This document shows, piece after piece, positions 52,485 through 60,010 of a DNA stretch of 64,000 nt. Each line of letters begins with the position of its first letter. Position 1 is the first letter of the stretch. Under the pieces are notes generated by a model. That model was not told the origin of the DNA. It was given only the letters and a program-made list of their open reading frames with translations, and did no database searches. Source of the DNA: Lachnospiraceae bacterium UBA7202 (GTDB taxonomy: Bacteria > Bacillota > Clostridia > Lachnospirales > Lachnospiraceae); contig DKUO01000021.1 in NCBI GenBank assembly GCA_002490705.1, forward strand, positions 1-64,000, given 5' to 3'. The position numbers and the translations under genes are program-made.

Positions 52485-52697
52485 ATGGATGACAAACAGA
52501 TGATAGATGATTTTATCAAGATGATGGATTCCGGGATGGCGGAAGGTGTCGGCCATGTAAATGTTGATGTCGACGCCAAAGCTGACAACTCTAAGAATGT
52601 CCAGACCATGGGGTGCACGGATTGCTCCCGCACCCCGCTGGCCTGTAGCGTACCGACCCTCCACGAAGGATTGGACGGGTTGGAAGATTACAAATAA
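52485..52697 (+). CDS. Small Cys-containing protein between the two pyruvate formate-lyase pieces
   Basis: A 70-residue protein of no known family. Residues 7-29 align without gaps to residues 8-30 of the following glycyl-radical protein: seven identities including D15, G21, H24, N26 and V27, plus many I/V, M/L and D/N pairs. It shares the GHVNVDV motif with GHHLNVNV there. Instead of the RVSGYAV radical loop, the second half has Cys44, Cys47 and Cys54 (MGCTDCSRTPLAC). It could dock in the same cleft of the barrel subunit as a placeholder or protective partner, or bind metal. It lies 16 bases after pflB. Confidence 0.75.
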   Translation: MDDKQMIDDFIKMMDSGMAEGVGHVNVDVDAKADNSKNVQTMGCTDCSRTPLACSVPTLHEGLDGLEDYK

Positions 52698-52717
52698 AAA
52701 GATAGGAGGACAATACA

Positions 52718-52960
52718 ATGGCAGCAGCAACAGCTCAGGTAGATAACCTTGTAAATTTATTAGATGGATACGCAACAAAGGGCGGCCATCACCTTAACGT
52801 AAACGTGCTCAACAGAGATACCTTACTGGATGCACAGAAGCATCCTGAGAACTATCCTCAGTTGACCATCCGTGTTTCCGGCTATGCAGTAAACTTCATC
52901 AAGCTGACACCGGAACAGCAGGCGGACGTTATCTCTCGTACATTCCACGAGAGCATCTAA
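52718..52960 (+). CDS. Autonomous glycyl-radical subunit of pyruvate formate-lyase
   Basis: An 80-residue protein equal to the C-terminal end of PflB. It has GGHHLNVNVLNRDTLLDAQ, then YPQLTIRVSGYAVNF with the radical-bearing Gly55, and ends EQQADVISRTFHESI. It should be activated by PflA to carry the radical and then act with the barrel subunit. E. coli GrcA (YfiD) is a free-standing glycyl-radical protein that repairs a damaged full-length PflB. Here the main enzyme itself lacks the domain, so this protein appears obligatory. The ATG follows TAGGAGGACAATACA. It shares a transcript with both upstream genes. Confidence 0.93.
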   Translation: MAAATAQVDNLVNLLDGYATKGGHHLNVNVLNRDTLLDAQKHPENYPQLTIRVSGYAVNFIKLTPEQQADVISRTFHESI

Positions 52961-52979
52961 TTAAAAGGTAATTTTTGTG

Positions 52980-53008
52980 AGAGCCCCGTAGTAATACGGG
53001 GCTCTTTA
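52980..53008 (+). terminator. Terminator between the radical subunit and pflA
   Basis: An 11-bp perfect stem AGAGCCCCGTA/TACGGGGCTCT with a GTAA loop and a short T-run; partial read-through to pflA is likely. Confidence 0.7.
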
Positions 53009-53059
53009 TGGTATACTGTAATTAATTGAAAACAGTTCAATAGAAAGAAGGTTATGCAG

Positions 53060-53821
53060 ATGCAGGGACGAATCCATTCCTTAGAAAGTTTTGGCACCGT
53101 AGACGGACCCGGCACCCGATTTGTGGTCTTCGTACAGGGCTGCCCTATGCGTTGTGCCTATTGCCACAATCCCGACACTTGGGAAATGAATGGCGGCACG
53201 CTGATGGAGCCGGAATATATTTTTGAGCAGTATAAGAGAAACGAAGCCTTTTATCACGGAGGCGGTATTACCGTCACCGGCGGAGAACCGCTGATGCAGG
53301 TGGATTTTTTGATTGATCTGTTTACGCTTGCCAAAGCTGAAAATGTACACACCTGTATCGACTCTTCCGGAATTGCCTACAAAAAAAATGCCAACCCGGA
53401 ATGGCTGGCAAAGCTCGACAAGTTAATGACGCTGACCAACCTTGTCATGCTGGATATCAAACACATTGATCCCGAAAAGCATAAGGAATTAACTTCTCAG
53501 CCCAATGACGGCATTCTCGCTTTTGCGGAATATTTGGATGAGAAACATGTAGACGTCTGGATTCGTCATGTCATTGTGCCGGGTATTACGGACGATGACG
53601 AGTACTTGTATAAACTCGGATACTTTATCGGCGGCCTCTCCAATTTGAAAGCTCTGGATGCCCTTCCCTACCACACGATGGGCGAATCCAAGTATGAAAA
53701 ACTCGGCATGAAATATAAACTGGCCGGTGTCCCCGCCATGGATAAGGATAAATTGATCGAAAAAAAGAAAGTGATTCTGGACGGTCTTCGCAAACGGCGG
53801 GAAGAATTGGGCATACACTGA
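53060..53821 (+). CDS. pflA: Pyruvate formate-lyase activating enzyme
   Basis: A 253-residue radical SAM enzyme that abstracts hydrogen from the glycine of the PFL radical loop. The [4Fe-4S] motif CPMRCAYC is preceded by FGTVDGPGTRFVVFVQG. GITVTGGEPLMQ is the SAM-binding GGE strand, and LVMLDIKHIDPEKHKEL and VWIRHVIVPGITDD are typical of the activase family. The ATG at 53060 is better spaced from AGAAGG than that at 53054. It lies ~100 bases behind the radical subunit, across a terminator-like hairpin. Confidence 0.96.
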   Translation: MQGRIHSLESFGTVDGPGTRFVVFVQGCPMRCAYCHNPDTWEMNGGTLMEPEYIFEQYKRNEAFYHGGGITVTGGEPLMQVDFLIDLFTLAKAENVHTCIDSSGIAYKKNANPEWLAKLDKLMTLTNLVMLDIKHIDPEKHKELTSQPNDGILAFAEYLDEKHVDVWIRHVIVPGITDDDEYLYKLGYFIGGLSNLKALDALPYHTMGESKYEKLGMKYKLAGVPAMDKDKLIEKKKVILDGLRKRREELGIH

Positions 53822-53835
53822 TAACAATCCACATA

Positions 53836-53870
53836 AAAAGGACGGTACGCAAAAGCAACGCCGTCCTTTT
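53836..53870. terminator. Bidirectional terminator between pflA and the histidine kinase
   Basis: A 10-bp stem AAAAGGACGG/CCGTCCTTTT with T-rich flanks on both strands, between two convergent genes. Confidence 0.75.
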
Positions 53871-53882
53871 ATCTTTATCATA

Positions 53883-56852
53883 CTATAACGAAATCCAACG
53901 TTTCAAAGCCTCTTCCAGCTTCTGAATATCCACCGGTTTTGAAACATGGCCGTTCATACCGGCCTCCTCCGCTTTTCTGATATCGTCTGCAAAAGCGTCC
54001 GCCGTCATGGCCACAATGGGAATTTCTTCTAAATCCTTTCTGCCACAAGAACGAATCGCTCTCGACGCTTCATATCCGTTCATAATCGGCATCTGGATAT
54101 CCATGAAAATCAAATCGTAGTAACCCGGCTCTTTCTCCTGGACGGCTTCCACGGCAAGTTTTCCGTTCATTGCCATCTCTACCTGAATCCCCACAATACT
54201 CAGCAGTTCTTTGGCCACCTCAATGTTAATCTCATTATCCTCCACCAGCAAAACCCTTCTGCCTGAAAAATCCTGTTGTTTGAAGTTCTCGAGATGCGTA
54301 GCCTCCCTTTCCTCATGCCCCTCTTCATGTCCCAGCACTTCCTTAAGAACCTGAATCAAACGGGATTTAAAAAGCGGCTTACCAATAAATGCGTCCACCC
54401 CGGCATCTGTCGCCTCCGACTCAATATCCGCCCAGTCATACGCCGATAAAATAATAATAGAGATATCATTGCCAAATGTTCTTCGGATCTCTTTCGCCGT
54501 CTCCAAACCATCTTTATCCGGCATCTTCCAGTCTAAAATCACGGTGGCAAATTTTCTGTCCTGTTCTTCCGCATGCGTAATGCGATCAATAGCCGCCTCT
54601 CCACTGAGCACATATTCTGCATCCATTCCGAGACTCTTTAGCATTTCACAGGAACTTTCACAGGACATCTCCTCATCGTCCACCACCAGTACAGGCAGCC
54701 CGTTATATGCCACAAGATCTGCATCCGTGGAATCATCCAGCTTCAGATAAACCGTAACAGTAAACTTAGATCCCTGCCCCAGCTGGCTCTCCACCTTGAT
54801 ATCGCCCTGCATCATACGTGCGATATTGACCGCAATCGACATACCAAGACCGGTTCCCTCAATTTTGCTTGTGCGGGAGTCCGCTGCGCGGGAGAAGGGT
54901 TCAAAAATCTTGTCGATATATTCTCGCTCCATACCGATACCGGTATCCTCAAAAGTAAATTCATAATAACCGTAATTAGTGATCGTAGACGGTTTCTCTT
55001 CTATGTAAATACTGATCTTTCCGCCTTCCGGAGTAAACTTAACCGCATTTCCCATGATATTCATAAAAATCTGTTGTAAATGCTGTTCGTCTCCAATCAC
55101 ATTCTCATGCTCCAATTTGGCAATTCCGGCGTTTAGCATAAGCCCCTTGGTTTCCATCTGCGTGCGGAACACCGTCATGAGACTCTCTATCGTATCAGAG
55201 AGATTAAATGCGTTTTCTGTCAGACTGACCTTACCGCTCTCAATGCGGCTCATATCCAAAACTTCATTAATCAATCCAAGAAGATGCTTCCCCGAAACCG
55301 TAATTTTACCGAGAGCATCCAAAACCCGCTCCTTCTCGTCGATATGTATTGTCGCTATGGAGGTCATGCCAAGGATGGCGTTCATCGGCGTACGGATATC
55401 GTGGCTCATTCTGGAAAGGAAATCGCTCTTCGCATGGTTTGCTACCTCTGCGCGCTCCACAGCCTGCTCAAGCATCTGCTTTTGTTTCTCCTCACGGCTG
55501 ATTACATCGTCAATATTGCGGACAGCCATGGTAATCGCTATCGGCTCGCCGTTTCTTTCTTCCGCTGCGGTAATCACGATGGAGCACCATTCATATCCCT
55601 CACCGTCCGGTTTTATCATTTTGAACTGTTGTTCAATATGTTCCTTCTGCTCGAGATATCTTATCATATTGGACAGATCCAATAAATCCTTTAGCTGATC
55701 AAAATATTCCGGTTCCACCGTTCCATGACCGAAAAACTCATCCATAGCCACCCTGTAAGGTCTGCACATAACCTTACTTTCGCTTCGGGGATAAACCATT
55801 TCTACGGTTTTATCCAGCACATGAACATAAAAGATTGTCTTATAGGCGCGTGCCGTACTGTCCATAGCATTTCGATAAATCTGCGTCTGCTCCATCAAAG
55901 CCTGATTGTTCTTCGCATTTCCATATTCTCTGACAGCCTGAAAAACAAATACGGCGATACCAAGCAGCACTACAACTATGCTGATCGTTTGAAACGTATC
56001 GGTACCTGACAAAATCTCATCCTTCGATATGGTGAGAATTCCCGTCCAGCCATTGTCCATATGATGGAAATAGACATTGCGGACAATATTATCTGTAGGC
56101 GTAATATTTTCTAAAACGTGATTTTTCTGATTGCATACCGCATCTTCCCTGTAATTATTCACCAACGTCTGGAATTCTTCCTTGCTATAGTCCCAACAGG
56201 ACTTATAGTAAAGCAGCGTTCCTTCCCTGTCCACCAGATAATAGGAAGCATCCTCGGGAAGCTCCAGATTTTTATTATACAGTTCAAAACAGCCGGGTTT
56301 AATATCAATCGCAAGAAAGCTTCCCGTTTCCGGCACCACCCTGCACATAGTGACAACCGGCAGACCTGTCGTAGCGTCTGTGTAAACCGGTGAAATATAA
56401 GTCTCTCCCTTGGCATCCAACGCTCCCTGATAATAAACCGTGTCTGTAAAATCATAATCGCTCATCGTTTCGGCTGCGGGATCATCCGACAAAACTTCTT
56501 TGGCATTGAAGGTTTTTCCGTAAACCCGGATGTTTTCCTTTCCGTACATGTCCGTCAGGCCATGTATAAAAGGATACAAGCCTTTCCGAAGCTCCTCGAT
56601 TGATATGCCTTCTTTTTCTCTCTCCTCAACATAGTTCACACAGATTCTCAGAACCGCCTCACAGGTACGGAAATTACTCTCCTCCGACGAGGTATAGTTT
56701 TCTACCAGAGTCAAACCCATCTGGTTCGTATTGTCCCAAAGTGTATCCCGTAAAATAAAAGTGCAGAGCACGACAATCAGGATAAATGCGCTCAACACTA
56801 TGATATTATTTCTCATTTTACCTAAAATTTGTATTCTTTTACTTTTTTTCAT
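53883..56852 (-). CDS. Hybrid sensor histidine kinase/response regulator
   Basis: A 989-residue sensor (a start at 56924 would add 24). The N-terminus has one membrane segment, an extracellular Cache-like region (~40-270) and a second segment, then a PAS-like region with KPDGEGYEWCSIVI. The kinase core carries H-box DFLSRMSHDIRTPMN, N-box MGNAVKFTPEGG and G-boxes FEDTGIGME and GTGLGMSIA. Two receiver domains follow, with phospho-acceptor motifs LDWKMPDKDG and MDIQMPIMNG and the terminal lysine in GHVSKPVD. The output partner is not encoded nearby. It is convergent with pflA. The signal is unknown. Confidence 0.92.
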   Translation of the reverse strand: MKKSKRIQILGKMRNNIIVLSAFILIVVLCTFILRDTLWDNTNQMGLTLVENYTSSEESNFRTCEAVLRICVNYVEEREKEGISIEELRKGLYPFIHGLTDMYGKENIRVYGKTFNAKEVLSDDPAAETMSDYDFTDTVYYQGALDAKGETYISPVYTDATTGLPVVTMCRVVPETGSFLAIDIKPGCFELYNKNLELPEDASYYLVDREGTLLYYKSCWDYSKEEFQTLVNNYREDAVCNQKNHVLENITPTDNIVRNVYFHHMDNGWTGILTISKDEILSGTDTFQTISIVVVLLGIAVFVFQAVREYGNAKNNQALMEQTQIYRNAMDSTARAYKTIFYVHVLDKTVEMVYPRSESKVMCRPYRVAMDEFFGHGTVEPEYFDQLKDLLDLSNMIRYLEQKEHIEQQFKMIKPDGEGYEWCSIVITAAEERNGEPIAITMAVRNIDDVISREEKQKQMLEQAVERAEVANHAKSDFLSRMSHDIRTPMNAILGMTSIATIHIDEKERVLDALGKITVSGKHLLGLINEVLDMSRIESGKVSLTENAFNLSDTIESLMTVFRTQMETKGLMLNAGIAKLEHENVIGDEQHLQQIFMNIMGNAVKFTPEGGKISIYIEEKPSTITNYGYYEFTFEDTGIGMEREYIDKIFEPFSRAADSRTSKIEGTGLGMSIAVNIARMMQGDIKVESQLGQGSKFTVTVYLKLDDSTDADLVAYNGLPVLVVDDEEMSCESSCEMLKSLGMDAEYVLSGEAAIDRITHAEEQDRKFATVILDWKMPDKDGLETAKEIRRTFGNDISIIILSAYDWADIESEATDAGVDAFIGKPLFKSRLIQVLKEVLGHEEGHEEREATHLENFKQQDFSGRRVLLVEDNEINIEVAKELLSIVGIQVEMAMNGKLAVEAVQEKEPGYYDLIFMDIQMPIMNGYEASRAIRSCGRKDLEEIPIVAMTADAFADDIRKAEEAGMNGHVSKPVDIQKLEEALKRWISL

Positions 56853-57068
56853 GATATTAAAATCTTCCCCTGTCATCCGCCTCATACCGGCAAAATTTGT
56901 CCTATCGGGATTGTGTTCTTTCACTTTATATTCTACTCACCGATTAGGGGAAAATCAAGACATAGCTATATTTTTCTACTTGTATATTGGCTCCTTTTAT
57001 ATTAAAATAAGAACATGGCAGATTGCTATTGCTACCAATCATTTTTAAAACATAAGGAGGATATTGTC

Positions 57069-57239
57069 ATGGCATATGTAATCAGTGACGCTTGTGTATC
57101 TTGCGGAGCTTGTGAGGCTCAGTGTCCGGTTGGCGCTATCAGCATGGGAGACGGTAAGTTCGAGATTGATCCCGCTAAATGCATTGACTGCGGTTCCTGC
57201 GCAGGCGTTTGCCCGACAGGTTCTATCTCCCAGGGCTAA
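57069..57239 (+). CDS. 2[4Fe-4S] ferredoxin
   Basis: A 56-residue clostridial-type ferredoxin. The two cluster motifs are CVSCGACEAQCP and CIDCGSCAGVCP, each C-x2-C-x2-C-x3-C-P. The ATG at 57069 follows AAGGAGGATATTGTC. It carries low-potential electrons for hydrogenase, PFL activation or Rnf-type reactions. It is a single-gene transcript ending in a strong terminator. Confidence 0.96.
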   Translation: MAYVISDACVSCGACEAQCPVGAISMGDGKFEIDPAKCIDCGSCAGVCPTGSISQG

Positions 57240-57263
57240 TTGAAATCCAGTCAGGTGTTGGAA

Positions 57264-57310
57264 GGAACCGTCTCCCCAAAGCCTTACTTCGGGGGAAGCG
57301 GTTCTTTCTT
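57264..57310. terminator. Terminator shared by the ferredoxin and MerR-type genes
   Basis: GAACCG pairs with CGGTTC around a CCCC/GGGG extension, followed on the plus strand by TTTCTTTTT. The MerR-type gene ends inside it. Confidence 0.75.
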
Positions 57311-58003
57311 TTTGCCTCGGGCAAATTTCTCTCCGGGACGGCGTCTTGCGCTGATCATCTCGTCGATCTTGCGGTAGTGTTCCTCGTCAAGCTTCCGCCT
57401 TTCCTCGTCTCTCTCCTCCTGCTGCCTGAACTGGTAATCCAGTTCTTTCAGTATGCTCTCCTTAATCTCCGTGCACATTTCCCTGTTTGCATTCTTGACC
57501 GCATCAGTCACCATATGTTGTAAGAGATATTGCAGGCGCTTTGCCTTTTTCTCCCGTTCTTCATCCAAAGCCCCCTCGTATTCCTTAAGCTCCTGCCCCT
57601 CCTCCGGCATTTCCAAAACCGTCTCCTTCCCTTTAGACATCGTGACCATATACTTTTTCGCTTTCTTCATGACCATATCCTCCACCTTTTCTTCTATTCT
57701 CTCCTCTCTCACATGCGCACTCGGCTGCAATTCCTTCTCACCGCTCTCTGCGGGTGTATATCCGCCGCCGAGGAAACCGCCGTCCCCCTGTAAAACCGTC
57801 CGTATTGCCTTAAGCTGTAATCCCTGCTCTTTGAGCTGCTTAATCCGGCGCAGCGTCTCAATATCCTTTTCCGTATAACAACGATGTCCCATCTCGTTGC
57901 GCCCAATCGACAACTTTAACTCATCTTCCCAGTAGCGGAGGACGTGGGGCTCCACCTCCACCTTCTTTGAAGCCTCCGAGATATAATAAATGCTATCGTT
58001 CAT
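57284..58003 (-). CDS. MerR-family DNA-binding protein
   Basis: A 239-residue protein. The N-terminal ~70 residues are a MerR winged helix: YYISEASKKVEVEPHVLRYW, GHRCYTEKDIETLRRIKQL and QGLQLKAIRTVL. The rest is a long charged coiled coil with no ligand or metal site, ending in a lysine-rich tail (KFARGKKKEPLPPK). This architecture resembles RacA-like chromosome-anchoring proteins more than metal-sensing MerR regulators, but that is inference. It is convergent with the ferredoxin gene and downstream of dnaB. Confidence 0.85.
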   Translation of the reverse strand: MNDSIYYISEASKKVEVEPHVLRYWEDELKLSIGRNEMGHRCYTEKDIETLRRIKQLKEQGLQLKAIRTVLQGDGGFLGGGYTPAESGEKELQPSAHVREERIEEKVEDMVMKKAKKYMVTMSKGKETVLEMPEEGQELKEYEGALDEEREKKAKRLQYLLQHMVTDAVKNANREMCTEIKESILKELDYQFRQQEERDEERRKLDEEHYRKIDEMISARRRPGEKFARGKKKEPLPPK

Positions 58004-58055
58004 GTAAGTTCCTCCCTCTCCTTCTATCCTGTCTTCTGACTCTGCTTATGCGCGG

Positions 58056-58091
58056 AAAAAAAGAGACCCCCCATCTGGGTTGTCTCTTTTG
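58056..58091 (-). terminator. Terminator after dnaB
   Basis: AAAAGAGAC and GTCTCTTTT arms, with an inner CCC/GGG pairing, lead into a T-run on the minus strand, ten bases past the dnaB stop. Confidence 0.75.
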
Positions 58092-58100
58092 TAATAGAAT

Positions 58101-59438
58101 CTATTTTGCCAGGTTTGCAAATTTCGTGTAATCCGGCAGCCAGACCAGCTCCACCGTGCCGATCGGGCCGTTTCTCTGCTTCGCTATGATGATTTCCGCA
58201 ATTCCCTTTCGCTCCGTATCCTTGTTGTAATAGTCGTCGCGGTATATGAACATGACCACATCGGCGTCCTGCTCGATTGCGCCGGATTCACGCAAATCCG
58301 AGAGCATGGGTCTGTGGTCGGGACGCTGCTCCACCGCACGGGACAGCTGGGAAAGCGCAATCACCGGCACATGCAATTCTCTGGCAAGAGCTTTCAGAGA
58401 ACGGGAAATATCCGAGATTTCCTGCTGCCTGGAATCCGTGGATCTGCCGCTTCCCGACATCAACTGCAAATAATCGATAATGACCATTTCCAGATTATGC
58501 TCCAATTTATATTTACGGCATTTGGAGCGAAGCTCCGAAATGGTGATACCCGGCGTGTCATCTATAATCAGATTGGATTTACCGATCTCTCCTGCGCTCT
58601 CAATCAGCTTCTCCCACTCCGCATCCGTAAGATTTCCCGTCCGAATATGTTGGGAGTCCACCTTAGCCTCCATGGAAAACAGTCGGTTCACCAACTGCTC
58701 TTTCGACATTTCCAAACTGAATATGGCCACCGTTTTATTCTGTTTAAAAGCCACGTATTCGGCTATATTCAGGACAAAGGCGGTTTTTCCCATGGAAGGC
58801 CTTGCCGCCACCAAAACGAGGTCGGAAGGCTGCATACCGGAGGTCTTATAGTCCAGATCCAGAAAGCCGGTCGCCACACCGGTGACATTTCCCTTGTTAT
58901 GGGAAGCCTTCTCGATGTTATCCATCACATCCATCACGATCTGCCGGATGGGGACGAACTCGCCGCCTCCGCGTCTCTGTACCAGATCAAATACCCGCTT
59001 CTCTGTATCCTCCAGAATGGCTTCCAGACTATCCTTGCCGACATAGCACGCATTGGCAATCTCTTCATTCAGGCGGATCAACCGTCTGAGCACCGCCTTG
59101 TCGGCGACAATACCTGCATAGTATTTCACATTTGCCGAGGTTGGCACCGCGGTAATCAGGTCCCTGATAAACTCAGGGCTGCTGACTTCTGAGGGCACGT
59201 CTTTCTCCCGAAGCCTGTCCTGCAGCGTCACCAGATCCACCGGTTTTCCCTCGTCATTGAGCTCTACCATCGCGTCAAACAAAACGCCATACTGTTTATT
59301 ATAAAAATCCTCTCCCTGCACAATCTCCGAGGCCGCAACGATAGCATCCCGATCCATAATCATAGAGCCGATCACGGACTGTTCCGCCTCCATGCTGTGA
59401 GGCAATATTCTTTTTAATAATGCTTCTTCATTAGCCAA
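58101..59438 (-). CDS. dnaB: Replicative DNA helicase
   Basis: A 445-residue DnaB, the hexameric fork helicase. The N-terminal domain starts PHSMEAEQSVIGSMIMDRDA. The RecA-like core has Walker A ARPSMGKTAFVLNIAE, MVIIDYLQLMSG, VIALSQLSRAVEQRPDHRPM and LRESGAIEQDADVVMFIYRD. Typical length. It sits with rplI and gdpP, a common Firmicute arrangement; its loader genes dnaD and dnaI are also in this window. Confidence 0.97.
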   Translation of the reverse strand: MANEEALLKRILPHSMEAEQSVIGSMIMDRDAIVAASEIVQGEDFYNKQYGVLFDAMVELNDEGKPVDLVTLQDRLREKDVPSEVSSPEFIRDLITAVPTSANVKYYAGIVADKAVLRRLIRLNEEIANACYVGKDSLEAILEDTEKRVFDLVQRRGGGEFVPIRQIVMDVMDNIEKASHNKGNVTGVATGFLDLDYKTSGMQPSDLVLVAARPSMGKTAFVLNIAEYVAFKQNKTVAIFSLEMSKEQLVNRLFSMEAKVDSQHIRTGNLTDAEWEKLIESAGEIGKSNLIIDDTPGITISELRSKCRKYKLEHNLEMVIIDYLQLMSGSGRSTDSRQQEISDISRSLKALARELHVPVIALSQLSRAVEQRPDHRPMLSDLRESGAIEQDADVVMFIYRDDYYNKDTERKGIAEIIIAKQRNGPIGTVELVWLPDYTKFANLAK

Positions 59439-59484
59439 AATATCCCTCCGCTTCGGAGAATGCCCGCTCCGAGACTATTTTCTC

Positions 59485-59931
59485 TCACGCCTCAATCACT
59501 TTCACTTTCAACGTTCCTGTCACCTTGGGATGGAGCTTTACCCCCACCTCGTAAACGCCGAGCGCTTTGATCGGCTCGGCAAGCTGTATTTTCTTCTTAT
59601 CCAACTCCAAATCACACTGCTCCTTCGCCGCCTGCGCAATCTCCTTCGAGGAGATCGAGCCGAATGCCTTTCCGCCCTCACCGGATTTCATCGTAAGCGT
59701 TACCTGCTTTGTCTCAAGTACCCCGGCCAGCTCTTTTGCCGCCTCGAGCTGTTCCTTTGCAATCTTATCCGCATTGGCCTTCTGAAGCTTTAAATCATTC
59801 CTGTTTTTCGAATTTGCCTCCACGCCCAGCTTTTTAGGCAGCACATAATTTCTCGCGTACCCGTCGCTGACATCCACGATTTCTCCCTTTTTCCCTAAAC
59901 TCTTCACATCTTCCAGTAATATGATTTCCAT
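59485..59931 (-). CDS. rplI: 50S ribosomal protein L9
   Basis: A 148-residue L9. The N-terminal domain MEIILLEDVKSLGKKGEIVD, a central long helix and the C-terminal GGKAFGSISSKEIAQ and LGVYEVGVKLHPKV are all present. The ATG at 59931 follows AGAAGGGAATATTT. It lies between gdpP and dnaB. Confidence 0.97.
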   Translation of the reverse strand: MEIILLEDVKSLGKKGEIVDVSDGYARNYVLPKKLGVEANSKNRNDLKLQKANADKIAKEQLEAAKELAGVLETKQVTLTMKSGEGGKAFGSISSKEIAQAAKEQCDLELDKKKIQLAEPIKALGVYEVGVKLHPKVTGTLKVKVIEA

Positions 59932-60010
59932 AAATATTCCCTTCTTTCTTTTTACACAGCACACGAAGAATGCGCTTTTTGCATTCTTCAGGAGTTAGCT
60001 GCGTAGCAGC

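Noticed and set aside
52400..52740. Reading the pyruvate formate-lyase pieces as one gene broken by a sequencing frameshift
   Set aside because: About 250 bases with a separate start, ribosome site and coding sequence lie between them, and the radical subunit has its own AGGAGG. A simple indel would not create this.
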